The notes: a model not told the origin generated them from the letters alone. Positions 34,037 to 44,600 are shown, counted from the stretch's first letter. The stretch is 64,000 bases of DNA from Sipunculus nudus (GCA_026874595.1 CM049315.1:1494501-1558500); one strand, 5' to 3'. Numbers and translations are program-made.

Positions 34037-34943
34037 TGTAACGTTTTACCCCTTTTTACATTAACCCGAACCCTGGCCGTTATGAATTAATCCGGGAAAG
34101 GGAGTAACTATGCGGGTTTGCTGGTCCCCGCAAAGCGTCACCTAGTCTTGTTAAATATTTAAGACCGGAAATGTCAAAAAATGCCACAGGGGGTTAATCC
34201 CTGTGTGTGGAGACTTCTCGTTGTGTTTTAACTTCCAAAATAACTAACTCCCACGTAAAACAAAACACATTTAATACAAAAATAAAGTTATACAGAAAAT
34301 GATCGGACAATCCAAACACCTAGAATCGCCCGCTTAACACAAACACATGTAAATCTTATCCACAATTAAGTCTGTATCGGCAGCATTTTAAACATTACAA
34401 GATCTTCGTGCAGCCTCCATTACTGGCTCACACACGACAAACTTTCTATCGGTATAGTCACATAAAAAAATATACAATAGCCAAAATATTCCTTCCCCCG
34501 TATCCTAGTACAATGTGTGTTTACTCTAAAGTTACATCATTAAGCTAACCCGGCAGCACAAACTGCAGGCCCAACAAAGTTAAACCCACGTCTATCTATA
34601 AAACAAAGGACCCCCGGTACGGCTCAGCCGTGCTCACCTCAGGATGTTCGCTGCTCCAAGTGAAGCGCATCAGCGCTCGCAACTTGTCGACTAATCGTTA
34701 AGCCAGTCAGAATCCGAGCTGGCTCCACAGCAAAGATCAAGTTCGGCCGGTAGAGTTCAGTGCGGCCGGCCGCACCTGACCTCTGACCCAGCTGACGAAA
34801 TACACTGAGCTATTTATAGAAAAGCACTACACTACACAACCGGAGCATTAAATAAGTCAAGTTACACCGTCAAGAACAAGGAATAATAAATAGAAAAATA
34901 TAGGGGAAAATATAGGGTTCAAATAAAGGCCAAACTCGTTACA
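34037..34943 (-). repeat. 5' LTR of the inner Gypsy (907 bp)
   Basis: Direct copy of 22953-23859 with about 25 visible differences, including a GTGT/GTGTGT indel near 34204 and scattered substitutions. On the minus strand TATAAATA (34811-34818) lies about 125 bp in from the LTR start and is a likely TATA box. The GGCCGGCCGC palindrome about 50 bp downstream is kept in both LTRs. Confidence 0.96.
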
Positions 34944-34947
34944 GTAC
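34944..34947. repeat. Target-site duplication GTAC (right) of the inner Gypsy
   Basis: Matches 22949-22952. Together they mark the exact insertion point in the leader of the outer element. Confidence 0.85.
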
Positions 34948-35155
34948 TAATGTGAGGTCCTGATTCCAGCAAAGTCAGTTGAGCCATCTGTTGGTCACAA
35001 CAGATACTCCCAATATTTTTCTTCAGACTAGAAGCGCCATGTATTGATAATTCACTAGCAAATTGGCTTCCAAGCTAGTCTCAACTTTAATCCCCAATTA
35101 ACACAGTTGTAATCATCCTATTCATCCAGCCGCCCCGCGTGCTTGCACACCAAAC
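34948..35155 (-). other. Outer Gypsy leader, right part
   Basis: Sequence between the nested insertion and the outer 5' LTR, non-coding. Directly inside the LTR the minus strand reads TTTGGTGTGCAAGCACGC, so a TGG-starting primer site is possible, but I cannot match it to a tRNA. Confidence 0.5.
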
Positions 35156-35720
35156 TGTAGCGAACCGGGGGTCGGTTATTCTAGCTCGCCACGCTTCACG
35201 TGTCCATTGTCCCGTATTAGTGGCTGAGGATTTTGCGATTACTACTCACATTCAGGCGTTACTCTTTGCTGCAAGCCGAAAGGAAACAAGTCAGTCAATT
35301 TGTATGAAAAAAGTTATTAACGAAAGACATATAAAGTTATCATCCCATATAGTATTGCCACGTTTGCTATTTCTAATGGGAGGTCTGGGCTCTAAATCTA
35401 CTTGGTTGTCTACAACTGCGTGCTGAAATTTCACCTCGTCCATACTGATCTGAATTCGGCAAGGCGGGATCCCCCTATGTACTTTCACAGTTTATACAGG
35501 CCACTTATCGATATTTCAACCTGTGATACAGCCACAACTGGTCCTCACCAACTATTCACTTCGGTGTCACTCTTGCACGCACTGTCTTAGACGTCTCTCT
35601 GAATATATCTAGCCCTTTTCTTCAGCATCTGCCCAGCACTTGCTTCTCTATAAAACAACGTCCTCCTAACCACGTCCTCAAGCCAACTCGCTCCTCTACC
35701 GGGCGACTTTGTCCCTTACA
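35156..35720 (-). repeat. 5' LTR of the outer Gypsy element
   Basis: Begins TGTAGCG and ends CTTACA. It aligns with 17198-17767 with many substitutions and small indels. It lies about 300 bp from MAO-like exon 1, oriented like the gene, so its promoter (if alive) would transcribe into intron 1 towards exon 2. Confidence 0.87.
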
Positions 35721-36017
35721 GGTTCCCAACATATCAACCTCGTCCCTAGGACGATCTCGCCACATATAAGATGTGTGTTTAGGTGTGTTTGTGAACTAGA
35801 TTATATCAGGCCTACATTAATCATCCATATATCTTGATGACTGCAGCAATCCTAATCAAGATCACATTTTTACCTACATTACCTGATGCACGTAGCGCAC
35901 ATATTTGATTAGGCCAGTTGAGTCTGCCAGTTAAACGAATTTTTCCAGCGAAAACTCTATTAGAACAACCATTTCTAATACACCATGTTCAGCAACAGAA
36001 CAAAATATCCTACTTAC
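35721..36017 (-). other. Start of intron 1 of the MAO-like gene
   Basis: Unique, AT-rich. It begins with the splice donor GTAAGT (36012-36017 on the minus strand) and meets the outer LTR at 35720. No other feature seen. Confidence 0.65.
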
Positions 36018-36072
36018 CACTGATGCCGCCTCCTATAACGACAACATCGACCGTCTCCTGGACAGTTGACAT
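36018..36072 (-). CDS. Flavin amine oxidase (monoamine oxidase-like), exon 1
   Basis: ATG at 36070-36072. Eighteen codons (MSTVQETVDVVVIGGGIS) plus one base, then the donor G|GTAAGT. The single base joins the first two of exon 2 to make a Gly codon, giving [11 protein letters not shown], the nucleotide-binding loop of the FAD Rossmann fold. The short hydrophilic lead before DVVVIGGG resembles monoamine oxidases, which have no cleaved N-terminal signal. The exact phase match with an exon 20 kb away, the consensus splice sites on both sides and the completed motif are strong evidence that both belong to one gene. There is no in-frame ATG nearer the motif. Confidence 0.83.
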
Positions 36073-36389
36073 GTTCACTGTTTATCCTGTGACTCTCTAG
36101 GACTGTATTACACGAGATCCCTGCACCAGGCGATAACCCTTGATCCCTTCCTTGATTATGACTCTCTTATCTTTCTTAGGCTGTCTATTTTTTTCATGTC
36201 TAACCTCTCACTCCCAACTTCTAGGTCAGGTGTCAGAAGAACAAACAAGTGACCCATAGGTCATGACGCTCAGCCGACTCGGAAGAGATTTGCAAAAGGA
36301 AATTTTATCATCTGAATGGTAGTATATAACCATTCAACTAAAGCATTAAACAAATTAACCAACAGGCTGAGACTGTGTCTGTATTAATA
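36073..36389 (-). promoter_or_regulatory. Upstream region of the MAO-like gene
   Basis: Contains a TATA-like TTATATACT on the minus strand (about 36322-36330), in the loop of an 8-bp inverted repeat TGAATGGT/ACCATTCA. If used, it would give a 5' UTR of about 220 nt. No initiator or other element is clear; the promoter call is tentative. Confidence 0.3.
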
Positions 36390-37358
36390 TATCTCAAAAA
36401 TAGAGAAAAAATGCGTAAACTTTAAAAAAAATACAGGTGGCTCGACCAGTCTGCAGAAACTAATAAAAACACTTATGGTCAATATCCATGCAAAGAAGCA
36501 TGGTGGTCTCTGGATAAGTTGTTCAGATACCTCAGCTTTTGTATCAAATTTTCTATTTTTCTGAGGGATACTTTGGAGTCCTATAGCGTGAAGGATATGG
36601 GTAACAGAGACCTAAATTCAGGTTTCCACAGACACTTTTCATGGGCCTCCTTGCATGACAAGAATGAAGATTCTAGGTCCAGTTGTTACAATTTGTACCC
36701 TGTTGACAGATAACCACATCTTTAAAGGTCTCAAAAATAGAGAAAATAATTCGTAAAAATTTGAAAAAATAGAGGTGGCATCCCCAGTCTTCTGAAACTG
36801 ATGGAACACGTCATGATCAATATGTATGCCAAAATTCATGAGCATCAGTGTTGTAGTTATTGAGATACTGGAGTTTTAGTATTAAATTTTTCATTGTTCT
36901 GGGGGGGGGGGGGGGTATTTTGGAGCCATACAGCTTAATGGATATGGGTAACAGAGACCTAATTTCAGGTTTTCATGGAGATTTTTCATGGGTCTCCCTC
37001 TGTGTAAAGAATGAAGATTCTAGGTCCAGTTGTTATGATTTGTGCCCTGTTAAAAGATGTTCATATCTTTAAAGGTCTCAAATATAGAGAAAAAATTCGA
37101 AAAAAAGCCTGAACAAATACATGTGGTGGCACCAGGCTGCAGAAACTGATGAAACACTCCATGATCAATATCCATACAAACAATTATGGTGATATCTGCA
37201 TTAATTGTTCAGATATTTCAGCTTTTGTATCAAATTTTCCATTATTCTGAGCTGTACTTTGGAGTGCCATAGCTCAAAGGATATGGGTAACAGAGACCTA
37301 ATTTCTGGTTTCCATGGAGACGTTTCATGGGTTTCCCTGTGTGTCAAGAATGAAGATT
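36390..37358. repeat. Tandem ~336-bp repeat, left block
   Basis: About three diverged units. Landmarks repeated in each are CTCAAAAATAGAGAAAAAA, CTGCAGAAACTGATGAAAC, GGATATGGGTAACAGAGACC and GAATGAAGATTCTAGGTCCA; the last recurs at about 36665, 37013 and 37351. A G-run of 15 lies at 36901-36915. Short ORFs here are by-products. Confidence 0.88.
37346..37358. repeat. LINE target-site duplication, left
   Basis: AAGAATGAAGATT, identical to 42515-42527. It belongs to the 336-bp repeat and marks the insertion point of the LINE. Confidence 0.88.
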
Positions 37359-37665
37359 GAAGGTCGCAATGGCGCCGGGGTGAGACACACTTTTCGGTCC
37401 TCCTCCTTCCGCGTCGAAAATTAATGGGAAATATCCGTCTGAAAGGACCGAACGCTTTCAGGAATAATTTGTCATATCTCTGGACTATCTAGACAAATCT
37501 GGAGGGGCAAGCACCATTTGTTTGGTGAGTAATCACTCATATTATAGACATACCAGCAAAAGCACAAGCATATCGCGCAAACATTGCCTACGGATCACCT
37601 GCTCCGCGTAAAGACAATTAAACCTGAACTGACTCTCAATAGGCTGTCTTAAGGGACCGTTTAAA

Positions 37666-38471
37666 ATGGCTAAGGTAACATCCAAAGTGTCAAACATGAC
37701 TGACCGAGAAATGTTGGAAATGATAATGAAAAAGATGGACAAAATAGATGATATGCAGACAACACGTAATTCCTTTGTAGAAAGAGCCACTAAAGTAGAA
37801 GATAAGTTAACAGCAGTGCAAACACAGGTTGAAGACTTAGAAAGGAGCGCATCGTACATAGAGACTGAGTTTGCGGAAATGAAGTGTCAGACAGCAGACA
37901 ATGAAGAAAAGTTTGTGTCTAAATTTGAATTCCAGGAAATGAAACAGAAAATAATTAATTTAAGTAACTGCCTGAGAGCCAATAATCTTGTGATGCACAA
38001 TATTCCAGAAGGTTCAGAAGGTACAGGATGCGAAACAGACTGTCTTGATTTTGTGAATCATTTCCTGGCCACAGAAATAGGAATGGATCCAGTTCCAGAG
38101 ATACAGCAAACGCACAGGTCTGGCCGGTCCGATAGTCAAACTGGTACGCCGAGAGCGAGACCTATTCATGTCATATGCAAAAACCGTAATGACAGAGATA
38201 TTCTATACTAAAGGTGTCGGTGTCTGTATTAAAATAAAAGGGAAACAACATATACTTTACTGACGACGTACACCCGTACACAAGAGGTATTTACAAGAAG
38301 TTAATCCCTGTAATGAAAGAAATGCGCCAAAAGGGATGGCTCGCGTTTATACCTTGGACGGTCCCTCGAGTGATTAAATACAAGAACAGTCCAAAGGGAA
38401 CACCTGGTCCGTTAAAAACTCACCGCCCACGCGGAGATCTCGTGACATGGCATGAACAATCCAAGGCTTGA
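37666..38471 (+). pseudogene. LINE ORF1 (coiled coil, RRM-like and C-terminal domain), one frameshift
   Basis: The first frame runs 37666-38211 (181 aa). Residues 10-90 are heptad-rich (EMLEMIMKKMDKIDDM, VEDKLTAVQTQVEDLERS) and would trimerise by analogy with L1 ORF1p. The RRM-like part begins at LRANNLVMHNIPEGSEG and reaches RPIHVICKNRNDRDILY. After a shift between about 38205 and 38245 another frame carries the basic C-terminal domain (TDDVHPYTRG, MKEMRQKGWLAFIPW, HRPRGD) to TGA at 38469-38471. Family role: an RNA-binding chaperone that coats LINE RNA. Confidence 0.8.
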
Positions 38472-38668
38472 CCGGGTCAATTTTCTGTTTACATGTTGTT
38501 CATGTTCACATCGAGGGTTTATCTGAGCCGTTTGTAATGCCTGTGTTTTTTTCTGAGCTGCTTCAATATTCAATGGGAATTTGCTGTATTGAACACAAGA
38601 GGTTAATGTTCGAGGTTATCACAATGCTTTGTTATGGATCGAATGAGCCAGAAAGATTTTGTTATTGA

Positions 38669-39856
38669 ATGGCAAATTTTTACCTGTCAGAGTTGAAAAT
38701 TAAGCTATATTCTCACAATGTCAGAGGACTTAGGAATTATAGGAAAAGAAGGAAAATCCTTAATTGGTTTTCAAAACATGGGGGAAATGAAAGTATATGT
38801 TTTCTCCAAGAAGCGCATTGCGATAAATCCACTGAACGTGAATTGCGGAATCAGTGGCATGGGGTTTCTTATTTTTCACACGGTAGCAACGACAGTCGAG
38901 GGGTAATGGTCTTGATTGGAAATCAGGTAGAATTTAAATGTTTTACAACGAAATGTGATACTCAAGGTAGTTATATACTTATTCACTGTGAATTATATGG
39001 ACAACCATTTTTAATTATTAATATTTATATGCCAAATAAAGGAAATGAACAGATTGGATGTGTGAAACGTATAATCACAGAAATTAGAGCCTTTTCAGAT
39101 TACGAATCCTTTTCTTTTATAATAGGTGGGGATTTTAACTGTGCACTTTCAAATGCTGATGCCCAGGGGGGAAATTACACACCAAAAATGCGAACAATCT
39201 CATTAAAAGAAGAACTTATAGCGGAAAATGACCGAACTGATATTTGGAGAACACAGCACCCGAATTGTAACAACTACACCTGGAGAATTCTTGTTCCATT
39301 TATCCAAAGAAGGCTTGATTATTTTCTGTTGTCAAATGAACTAAAACCTTATGTTATTAACTCCGATATTTTACCAGGGCTGTCCTCGGATCACTCTGTC
39401 ATTCTAGTGGAGATAAATAGTTTTTCAAACCCAAAGTATGGGCCTTCCCATTGGAAGTTTAATACGTCATTGCTTGAAGATTCCAAGTATGTGGAGGAGT
39501 TGCGATCGAAATATACTACATGGAAAGAAATTTTTCCCGCAGGTAAAAATTATGTTAAACTCTGGGAGAACCTGAAGTTCAAAATTAGGGAATTAACGAC
39601 TGCATACTCAAAATCGAAAGCGCGGAAATTTCGTAAAGATCGTCAAGAGTTAGAAGCTAAAGTAAAATCTATTGAAAACACGTTATCAGACGATACTATG
39701 AAATGTAAACTTTACAGGGAATATAAAAGTAAACTTGACCAAATGTATGAAAAAATCACTGGGGGTATAATAATAAGATCTCGTATACAATGGTACGAGG
39801 ATGGCGAAAGAAATACCAGTTATTTTCTTAATCTGGAGAAAAAAACAAAAATATAA
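38669..39856 (+). CDS. LINE ORF2 N-terminal part: apurinic-type endonuclease
   Basis: 395 residues. Exonuclease-endonuclease-phosphatase motifs are in order: SHNVRGLRNYRKR (Asn), CFLQEAHCD (metal-binding Glu), INIYMPNKG, GGDFNCAL (Asp and Asn), RRLDYFLLS and SDHSVIL (Asp-His pair). All key residues look intact. A charged, probably helical linker follows (about residues 300-370). The frame ends in an A-rich stretch at about 39835-39856, and coding continues in another frame from 39801. The enzyme nicks target DNA to prime reverse transcription. Confidence 0.9.
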   Translation: MANFYLSELKIKLYSHNVRGLRNYRKRRKILNWFSKHGGNESICFLQEAHCDKSTERELRNQWHGVSYFSHGSNDSRGVMVLIGNQVEFKCFTTKCDTQGSYILIHCELYGQPFLIINIYMPNKGNEQIGCVKRIITEIRAFSDYESFSFIIGGDFNCALSNADAQGGNYTPKMRTISLKEELIAENDRTDIWRTQHPNCNNYTWRILVPFIQRRLDYFLLSNELKPYVINSDILPGLSSDHSVILVEINSFSNPKYGPSHWKFNTSLLEDSKYVEELRSKYTTWKEIFPAGKNYVKLWENLKFKIRELTTAYSKSKARKFRKDRQELEAKVKSIENTLSDDTMKCKLYREYKSKLDQMYEKITGGIIIRSRIQWYEDGERNTSYFLNLEKKTKI

Positions 39857-41987
39857 AAATCATATCAGAAAGCTATTAATAAATGATGAAGAAATAACAG
39901 ATGCAACTAGCATTCTTATGGAAATTAAAACTCACTTTTCAGATAAGTATAAAAGGAAAAGTAATGTTACCGAAGAAGATTGTAGAAATTATCTTCAAAA
40001 TGTAAATATTCAAACTTTAGGTGAGACTGAAAAGACTTTAATAGAATCTCCTATAACAATAGCAGAACTCCATAAAGCAATAAAAGATATGCCCAATGGA
40101 AAAGCACCTGGTAATGATGGGCTTCCAAAATATTTATAATTGCATTTTTTTATATTCTGGGTAAAGATAGTTTTAAATAGTTTTAATGAATCTTTTGAAT
40201 ATGGGTCACTGAGTCCGAGCCAAAATCAGGCTATCATCACACTCATAGAGAAACAGGGTAAGGATAATCGACTGTTGAGCGGCCGGAGACCCATAAGCCT
40301 TATAAATACTGACACAAAAGTTATTTGTAAAATTCTTGTATCGCGTATTAAGCCGATCTTGTTTAAATTGATTGATACCGATCAGTATGCGTTTGTACCT
40401 AGAAGGTCAATAGCAGAGGCGAACAGGCATATATCAGATATATTGGAATACACGAAGTCAGAAAACATGAAAGGCATCTTTTTCGCTGCAGACTTTGCAG
40501 CTGCCTTTGATAGTTTGGATTATACATTTCTATTTACAGTTCTTGAGCGTTTTGATTTTCCTAAAACTTTTATAAAATGGGTAAGAATCTTGTATACAAA
40601 TGCCGAAAGTTGTGTGATGAATTTTGGGAGATCAACAGGTTATTTCAAACTACAGAGGGGAGCCCGACAAGGTGACCCCCTGGGTCCTTATCTTTTCTTG
40701 TTTGCTATAGAAATTTTGTCGGCCAAAGTTAGAGATAATGATAATATTAAGGGAATAAGTATTAATAATAATGTTATAAAACAGTGCCTTTTTGCGGACG
40801 ATGCCACCTATTTCTTAAAAGATTTCGACTCACTCGAATATTTGCTTTCCATTATGGCCGAGTTTTCAACTTATTCTACATTAGAATTAAACAAAATAAA
40901 ATCAGAAATTGCATGGATCGGTTCAAGCAGATATTCATCTGAAAAGATTGGAGAGTTCTCGTGGACCAACTTAACAACGAAAGTAATTAAAGTATTAGGC
41001 ATATATTACACCTATTATAGAGACCTTTCTGTAAAACTAAATTACGAAAAGGTGATAGGTAAACTTAGTAATACGTTGAACTTGTGGAAATGTAGGAGAT
41101 TATCGATTTATGGAAGAAAAGAAATTGACCAATCATTAGGGATGTCACAAATATATTATGTTAGCAATATAATTGATCCTCCGGTGAAATATATCCAAAA
41201 AATCAAAGAACTCATTACCAACTTTATCTGGAATGGGCGACGGCCAAAAGTGAAATATGAATCATTAATTGGGAACTATAGTATTGGAGGAATTAGATTA
41301 CCAGATTTCGAATTAAAATATAAAACTCAACGAATCATATGGATAAAAAAATTATTAGATTATAAAATCGGGAAATGGAAAATCATTCCACTTTATTGTT
41401 TATTGAAAGTTGGAGTCCATATGTTGAACGTGGGGACTAATTTCGATGTTAAAAGTCTAGTGTCATACAAGTTGTCTTTCTATAAGAATGCGTTTCATAT
41501 ATGGTCTCAGTTTGCAAGCTGTTCCCCAGAAACTCCAGAAGAAGTACTTGTCCAACCTCTCTGGCGAAATAAACTAATTAAAATAAATAACCAGTCCATA
41601 AACTTTAGCCAGCTGGGCAAGGTTTGTATAAATCATATAGCAGGTTTAGTCGATGGAAATGGTTGTGTAAAACAACCTAATGAAATATTACCAGAAGACA
41701 AATATAACAGCTGTGTCATGTTATACAATTCTCTATTATGTACAATTCCACTTAAATGGTTTTCTCTCACTGCTAATAATGTTACACAAGGTTTAGTTGA
41801 CAAATATAGGTGTTCTGACTACATTGCATGTAACTGTAAGTTGGCAAACCTAAAACTTCTTAAATCAAATCAGGTATATAAAATGCTGCTATACCATTTA
41901 TGTGAAGAATCATCGGCAAAAGTAAACTTTGTGAGTAAATTTGATGGAGTAGACTGGACAGAAATATGTAATAATATATATATATAA
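39801..41987 (+). pseudogene. LINE ORF2 reverse transcriptase part, one stop at 40137-40139
   Basis: Frame 39801-40139 has the pre-RT region ending MPNGKAPGNDGLPKYL, then TAA. The same frame continues for 615 codons (40140-41987). Counted in that segment: SGRRPISLINTDTKV at 47-61, motif A AADFAAAFDS at 116-125, motif B RQGDPLGPYLF at 176-186, and motif C FADD at 218-221 with both catalytic Asp residues. The thumb region follows. FADDA is slightly unusual; most relatives have FADDT or YADDT. The enzyme copies LINE RNA at the nicked target. Confidence 0.88.
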
Positions 41988-42330
41988 ATTGGTATGATAC
42001 TCATTCTCGTGAGTTCCAGTTCAAAGTAATTCACAACTATATAGGTGTAAATAATAAACTGTATTCATGGAAATCGATAGAGACCAGATTATGTTCATAT
42101 TGTTTCACCGAACCAGAAACTGTTAATCATCTATTTTGAAGTTGTCAACATGCGAAAAACTTGTATTTTCAGATCATGGAATGGGCAAAGATGTTTAATG
42201 TAACGATGCCGGATATCTCAGAGTTAGTTATTGTATATGGTTATATTGTTGAGAGTGACAACCGGTGTCTCATTAGTACTTTGATTAATATATATATAAG
42301 CAATATGTTTATATGAACAGGGACGCAGGT
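41988..42330 (+). pseudogene. LINE ORF2 C-terminal cysteine motif, out of frame
   Basis: Beyond the stop at 41987 another frame reads WYDTHSREFQFKVIHNYIG and CSYCFTEPETVNHLF, then a stop codon where relatives have Trp, then SCQHAKNLYF. This is the C-x2-C ... H-x3-4-C finger (zf-RVT type) found at the end of L1/Tx1 ORF2. The rest to 42514 is 3' UTR. Confidence 0.75.
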
Positions 42331-42514
42331 AAATTGAGCTTGAAAGCGTACCAGTCAAAAGTAGGTTATGTTAGCAAAAAAGAAGGATAGATCACAGCTC
42401 CATTATTTGAAATGGGGACCAACTGAGGAAGATGATGACAATCGATTGTGAACATGACAATGCAATGTAATAATACAATATTTGTTATTCTTGGTATATA
42501 AAAAAACAAAAAGA

Positions 42515-44500
42515 AAGAATGAAGATTCTAGGTCCAGTCGTTACAATTTGAACCCTGTTGACTGATAACTACATTCTTAAAGGTCTCAAAAATAGAGAAA
42601 AAAAATTGTAAAACTTTGAACAATACAGGTTTGGCCACAAGTCTGCAGAAACTGATGAAACTTCTCATGATCAATATGTATGACAAAAATCATCACCATC
42701 AGTGATGTAGTTAATGAGATATTGAAGTTTTTCTATGAAATTTTTCATTTATATGGGGGGTACTTTGGGGCCCTATAGCTCGGAAGATATGGGTAACAGA
42801 GACGTAATTTCTGGTTTCCATGGAGACTTTTCATAGGTCTCTCAGAATGTCAAGAATGAAGATTCTAGGTCCAGTCTTTACGATTTGTGCCCTGTTTACA
42901 GATGTCCACATCTTTAAAGGTCTCAAAAATAGAGAAAAAAATTCTTAAAAATTAAGTGATAGAGGTGGCGCACCCAGGCTACAGAAACTGATGAAACACT
43001 CGATGATCAATATCCATGCAAACGATTATGGTGATCTCTGCATTAGTTGTTCAGATACTTCAGCTTTTGTATCAAATTTTCCATTATTCTGAGCTGTATG
43101 GAGTGCCACGGCTCAAAGGATATGGGTAACAGAGACCTAATTTCAGGTTTCCATGGAGACTTTTCATGGGTCTCCCTGTGTGTAAATAATGAAGATTCAA
43201 GATCCAGTAGTAACAATTTGAACCCTGTTGACAGATAACTTCATCCTTTTAGGTCCCAAAAATAGAGAAAAAATGGTAAAAATTTGAAAAATACAGGTGG
43301 CGCCACCAGTCTGCGGGAACTGATGAAACATCTCATGATCAATATGTATGCCAAAAATCATGACCATCAGTGATGTAGTTAATCAGATATTGAAGTTTTT
43401 TAATGAAATTTTTAACTATTCTGGGGGGTACTTTAGGGCCCCATAGCTCGAAGGATATGTGTATCAGAGACCTAATTTCTGGTTTCCATGGTGACTTTTT
43501 ACAGGTCTGTCAGAATTTCAAGAATGAAGATTCCAGGTCCCGTCTTTACGATTTGTGCCCTGTTAACAAATGTCCACATTTTTAAAGGTCCCAAAAATAG
43601 AAAAAAAAATCGTAAAAAATCGAAATTACAAGTGGCGCCACCAGTCTGAAGAAACTGATGAAACATATCATGATCAATTTGTATGCCAAAAATCATGACC
43701 ATCAGTGATGTAGTTAATGAGATATTGAAGTTTTTGTATAAAATTTTTCACTATTCTTGGGGGTATTTTGGGGCCCCATAGCTCAAAGTATATGGGTAAC
43801 AGAGACCTAATTTCTGGTTTCCCTGGAGCCTTTTTATAGGTCTCTTAGAATTTCAAGACTGAAGATTCTAGGTCCAATCTTTACGATTTGTGCCCTGTTT
43901 ACAGATGTCCAAATTTTAAAAGTCTCAAAAATAGAGAAAAAAAATCGTAAAAAATCGAAAAATACAGGTGGCGCCACCAGTCTGCAGGAACTGGTGGACC
44001 ATCTCATGGCCAATGTGTATGCCAAAAATCATGACCATCAGTGATGTAGTTAATGAGATATTGAAGTTTTTGTATGAAATTTTTCACTATTCTCGGGGGT
44101 ACTTTGGGGCCCTATAGCTCGAAGGATATGGGTAAAAGAGATATAACTTCTGGTTTCCATGGAGAATATTCAAAGGTCTCTCAGAATTTAAAGAATGAAG
44201 ATTCTAGATCCAGTCTTTACGATTTGTGCCCTGTTAACAGATGTCCACATTTTTAAAGGTCCCAAAAATAGAGAAAAAAATTCGTAAAAATTCGAAAAAT
44301 ACAAGTGGTGCCACAAGTCTGCGGAAACTGATGAAACATCTCATGATCAATTTGCATGCCAAAAATCATGACCATCAGTGATGTAGTAAATGAGATATTG
44401 AAGTTTTTGTATGAAATTTTTCACTATTCTGGGGGGTAGTTTAGGGCCCCATAGCTCGAAGGATATGGGTAACAGAGACCTAATACCAGTTTTGTGCCTT
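42515..44500. repeat. Tandem ~336-bp repeat, right block
   Basis: About six units. The landmark GAAGATTC-TAGGTCCAGT recurs near 42521, 42858, 43191, 43525, 43861 and 44197 (spacing 333-337). It starts with the right copy of the LINE target duplication (42515-42527). Units share the GATGAAACATCTCATGATCA and GATATTGAAGTTTTTGTATG segments. No protein is supported. Confidence 0.9.
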
Positions 44501-44600
44501 GTTAACGGACAGGCGACCGGATGGCCGGACGGACGGACGGACGACTGACAAAGAGTGATCGCTATAGCTCAGATGAATTACAGTCAGCTGAGCTAAAAAT
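44501..44600. repeat. GGAC-rich end piece with TATAGCTCA/TGAGCTAAAA motif
   Basis: After the last 336-bp unit comes GACGGACGGACGGACGACTG, then GATCGCTATAGCTCA and CAGCTGAGCTAAAAAT. The two ends GCTCA and TGAGC face each other. This arrangement resembles the end of common molluscan dispersed repeats as I remember them, which suggests the 336-bp array is the inside of a mobile element. Confidence 0.5.

Larger units (their letters stand above)
22953..34943 (-). mobile_element. Inner Gypsy-type LTR retrotransposon, 11,991 bp, nested in the outer one
   Basis: Structurally complete: two 907-bp LTRs starting TGTAAC and ending GTTACA, a GTAC target duplication, a primer site complementary to a tRNA-His-like 3' end, a G-rich polypurine tract, and the order gag, nucleocapsid, protease, RT, RNase H, integrase, extra ORF. 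LTR copies differ at about 25 positions by eye (about 97% identity), so it is much younger than the outer element. It is not autonomous now: gag has a frame change, RT has an in-frame stop, the zinc-binding part of integrase is out of frame, and the 3' ORF is shifted. The 2.7-kb leader and the 3' ORF are unusual for the family. Confidence 0.95.
17198..35720 (-). mobile_element. Outer degenerate Gypsy-type LTR retrotransposon, split by a nested element
   Basis: Two diverged direct repeats of about 565-570 bp (17198-17767 and 35156-35720) flank a minus-strand series in the Gypsy order: decayed gag zinc knuckle, protease, reverse transcriptase, RNase H, integrase, reading from about 22000 down to 18263. 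The 5' leader is split by the younger element at 22953-34943. The element lies in intron 1 of the MAO-like gene, in the gene's own orientation, about 300 bp from exon 1. Every coding domain is broken. I could not identify a target duplication: the flanks (left ATATAA, right GGTTCC) do not match. Confidence 0.88.
37359..42514 (+). mobile_element. Nearly full-length L1-like LINE inserted in the 336-bp repeat
   Basis: 5.16 kb between 13-bp target duplications, with a 5' UTR of about 300 bp, an L1-type ORF1, and ORF2 with endonuclease, reverse transcriptase and C-terminal cysteine motif. The 3' end is AT-rich and ends in an A-rich tail (ATATAAAAAAACAAAAAG). It is damaged: ORF1 has one frameshift, and ORF2 has a frameshift in an A-run, a stop before RT and further lesions after 41987. 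ORF1 with coiled coil and RRM-like domain points to the L1/Tx1 side of LINEs. Confidence 0.93.
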
